7,568 bases of DNA from Acidobacteriota bacterium. Lineage in GTDB: Bacteria > Acidobacteriota > Terriglobia > Terriglobales > Acidobacteriaceae. The stretch is from the NCBI GenBank assembly GCA_021799945.1, contig JAJYZK010000142.1:1-7568 (forward strand), in the 5' to 3' direction. Position numbers and translations under genes: made by a program. The notes under the pieces were generated by a model. It saw nothing but the letters and a program-made list of their open reading frames with translations, searched no databases and was not told the origin of the DNA. Below are positions 6,370 to 7,568 of the stretch, piece by piece (position 1 is the first letter of the stretch; the number at the start of each line of letters is the position of its first letter).

Positions 6370-7568
6370 ATGTCGACGGCCTCCGCCATTCCGCACCGAA
6401 CCGGGGACCCGGCCGGCGAGCAGGCCGGCGCGCCCGGCCTCTACGCCGGCGCCCGTCCCTTCGGATTCTCCGCCCCGTGGGCGTTGTTCTGGACGGCCCT
6501 GCTGGTTCGCGTCGCCTACATGACGCTGGCCCATACCTACCGCTTCAACGCTTTGGAAGATCACTTCCACTTCGGCTGGGAAATGGGCCGCATCGCGCGT
6601 TCGCTGGCGGAAGGAGGCGGTTATGCGGACCCCTTCGCCGGGCATACCGGGCCGACGGCCTGGGTTCCTCCGCTCTTCCCGTTCCTTCTGGCCGCCGTAT
6701 TCCGGATCTTCGGCGTCTACAGCGCAGCCTCGGCCTGGGCGATCCTGGCCCTCAACTCCCTGTTTTCAGCCATCACCGCGCTGGCGATCTATGAGATCGC
6801 GCTGCGATGTTTTGGCCGCAAAAACGCGCTCTGGTCGGGATGGCTCTGGGCGCTCTACCCGGCGGCGATGCAATTCGCCGTCCGCTGGGTTTGGGAGACA
6901 GCTCTCACCGCGATGCTTTTTTCCTGGGCGCTGGCCGCCGCCCTGCGCATGCGCAGGATCGGAGAAGGCGCCGGGCGCGCGGCCGGACCGCAGTCCACCT
7001 CGGCGTGGCTGACGCTTGGACTGTGCTGGGCGCTGATTGCCCTGGCGAATCCCTCGTTGCTGCTTTTTCTTCCCGCCTGCGGCCTCTGGATCCTGGCCGG
7101 GGCGGCCCACAAGCCTCGCGCCGCGGGTCAGGCCGCGCTCGCGGCTCTGCTGTTTCTGGCCTGCCTGGCCCCCTGGACGTGGCGCAACTGGAAGGTCCTG
7201 CATGCCTTTGTCCCCCTGCGCAGCAACCTGGGCGCGGAGATGTGGGCCTGGAACAAACCCGGCTCCAACGGCATCACGCTCGGCGCCACCATGGAGCCCG
7301 TGCCGCAGGACCGGAGGCTCATGTTGTATGCCCGCCTGGGCGAAATCGCCTACTGCCGCGATCGCGGCGAAGAGGCCAAGGCCTATATTTACGCGCATCC
7401 CTGGCGCTTTGCCCGGCTCTCCCTCAAGCGCGTCTATTTTTTCTGGGTCAGCGTCCCGCACCCCGTGGACAACCGGCCGCTGATCGAGGGCGGACGGGAG
7501 CTGAGCTATTTCTTCCTCAGCCTCTCCGGCCTGCTGGGGCTGTTGCTCGCGCTCAAAAATCGCGCTCC
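6370..7568 (+). CDS. Polytopic GT-C-fold glycosyltransferase, copy 2 (3' end cut by window)
   Basis: This gene is open from the ATG at 6370 to the window edge, giving 399 visible residues. It is a clear paralogue of the preceding gene, about half identical by eye and collinear throughout. Shared blocks are RIARSL (74-79), HTGPTAW (92-98), WLWALYPAAMQFAVRWVWET (158-177), LAPWTWRNW (266-274), HAFVPLRSNLGAE (278-290), SLKRVYFFW (351-359) and VPHP (362-365). The first loop reads LEDHFHFGWEM with an E-D pair at 63-64, where copy 1 has Q-D; an acidic pair is the usual GT-C form. The N-terminus before the first membrane segment is longer than in copy 1 (about 35 residues) and unrelated to it. The GNGPG block of copy 1 is WNKPG here, hinting at a different acceptor or donor. 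The C-terminal EARFRNP-like segment is beyond the edge. No clear ribosome binding site precedes the ATG, so the start is the best guess. Confidence 0.83.
   Translation, partial: MSTASAIPHRTGDPAGEQAGAPGLYAGARPFGFSAPWALFWTALLVRVAYMTLAHTYRFNALEDHFHFGWEMGRIARSLAEGGGYADPFAGHTGPTAWVPPLFPFLLAAVFRIFGVYSAASAWAILALNSLFSAITALAIYEIALRCFGRKNALWSGWLWALYPAAMQFAVRWVWETALTAMLFSWALAAALRMRRIGEGAGRAAGPQSTSAWLTLGLCWALIALANPSLLLFLPACGLWILAGAAHKPRAAGQAALAALLFLACLAPWTWRNWKVLHAFVPLRSNLGAEMWAWNKPGSNGITLGATMEPVPQDRRLMLYARLGEIAYCRDRGEEAKAYIYAHPWRFARLSLKRVYFFWVSVPHPVDNRPLIEGGRELSYFFLSLSGLLGLLLALKNRA

Noticed and set aside
5420..6523. A 367-codon + frame overlapping glycosyltransferase copy 1 and the start of copy 2
   Set aside because: It is an Arg/Pro/Ala-rich out-of-frame translation that crosses both real genes. 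Copy 1 in its own frame has conserved membrane-protein blocks that copy 2 repeats.

Overview
The window looks like a piece of a GC-rich bacterial chromosome. The GroEL sequence, the small secreted carboxypeptidase-regulatory-like protein and the tandem multi-membrane GT-C glycosyltransferases point to Acidobacteriota, perhaps the Bryobacter/Solibacter side. That placement is inferred from family resemblance only. There are no rRNA or tRNA genes, no mobile element and no CRISPR array.

Left part (1-2331): the 3' end of purQ (purine synthesis) is followed after 13 nt by a complete CpsB/CapC-type PHP-family tyrosine phosphatase gene on the + strand. Facing it on the - strand is a pair read from 2331 down to 1040: a small exported protein with a carboxypeptidase-regulatory-like beta domain, then a classical short-chain dehydrogenase/reductase of the pteridine-reductase-like type. 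The exported-protein gene has a good -10 box seven bases before its ATG, so its mRNA may be leaderless.

Centre (2332-4860): the groES-groEL operon with its control signals. A sigma70-type promoter (2479-2508) overlaps a CIRCE operator variant (2508-2534), the binding site of the heat-shock repressor HrcA. A 5' leader of about 130 nt ends in a GC hairpin beside the groES ribosome binding site. groES and groEL are separated by an unusually long 168 nt spacer, which also carries a hairpin just before the groEL ribosome binding site. A strong terminator with 16-bp arms and a UUCG loop closes the operon. GroEL carries about ten extra residues near the equatorial/intermediate junction compared with E. 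coli GroEL.

Right part (4861-7568): two adjacent paralogous genes for polytopic GT-C-fold (GT39/ArnT/RgtA-like) glycosyltransferases, 49 nt apart. The second runs off the window. They probably use polyprenyl-phosphate sugars on the periplasmic side of the membrane; the acceptor is unknown.

I see no clearly undescribed multi-gene system. The points most worth a second look are the compensated CIRCE variant, the GroEL insertion, the paired hairpins before the groES and groEL ribosome binding sites, the possibly leaderless gene and the tandem GT-C pair.
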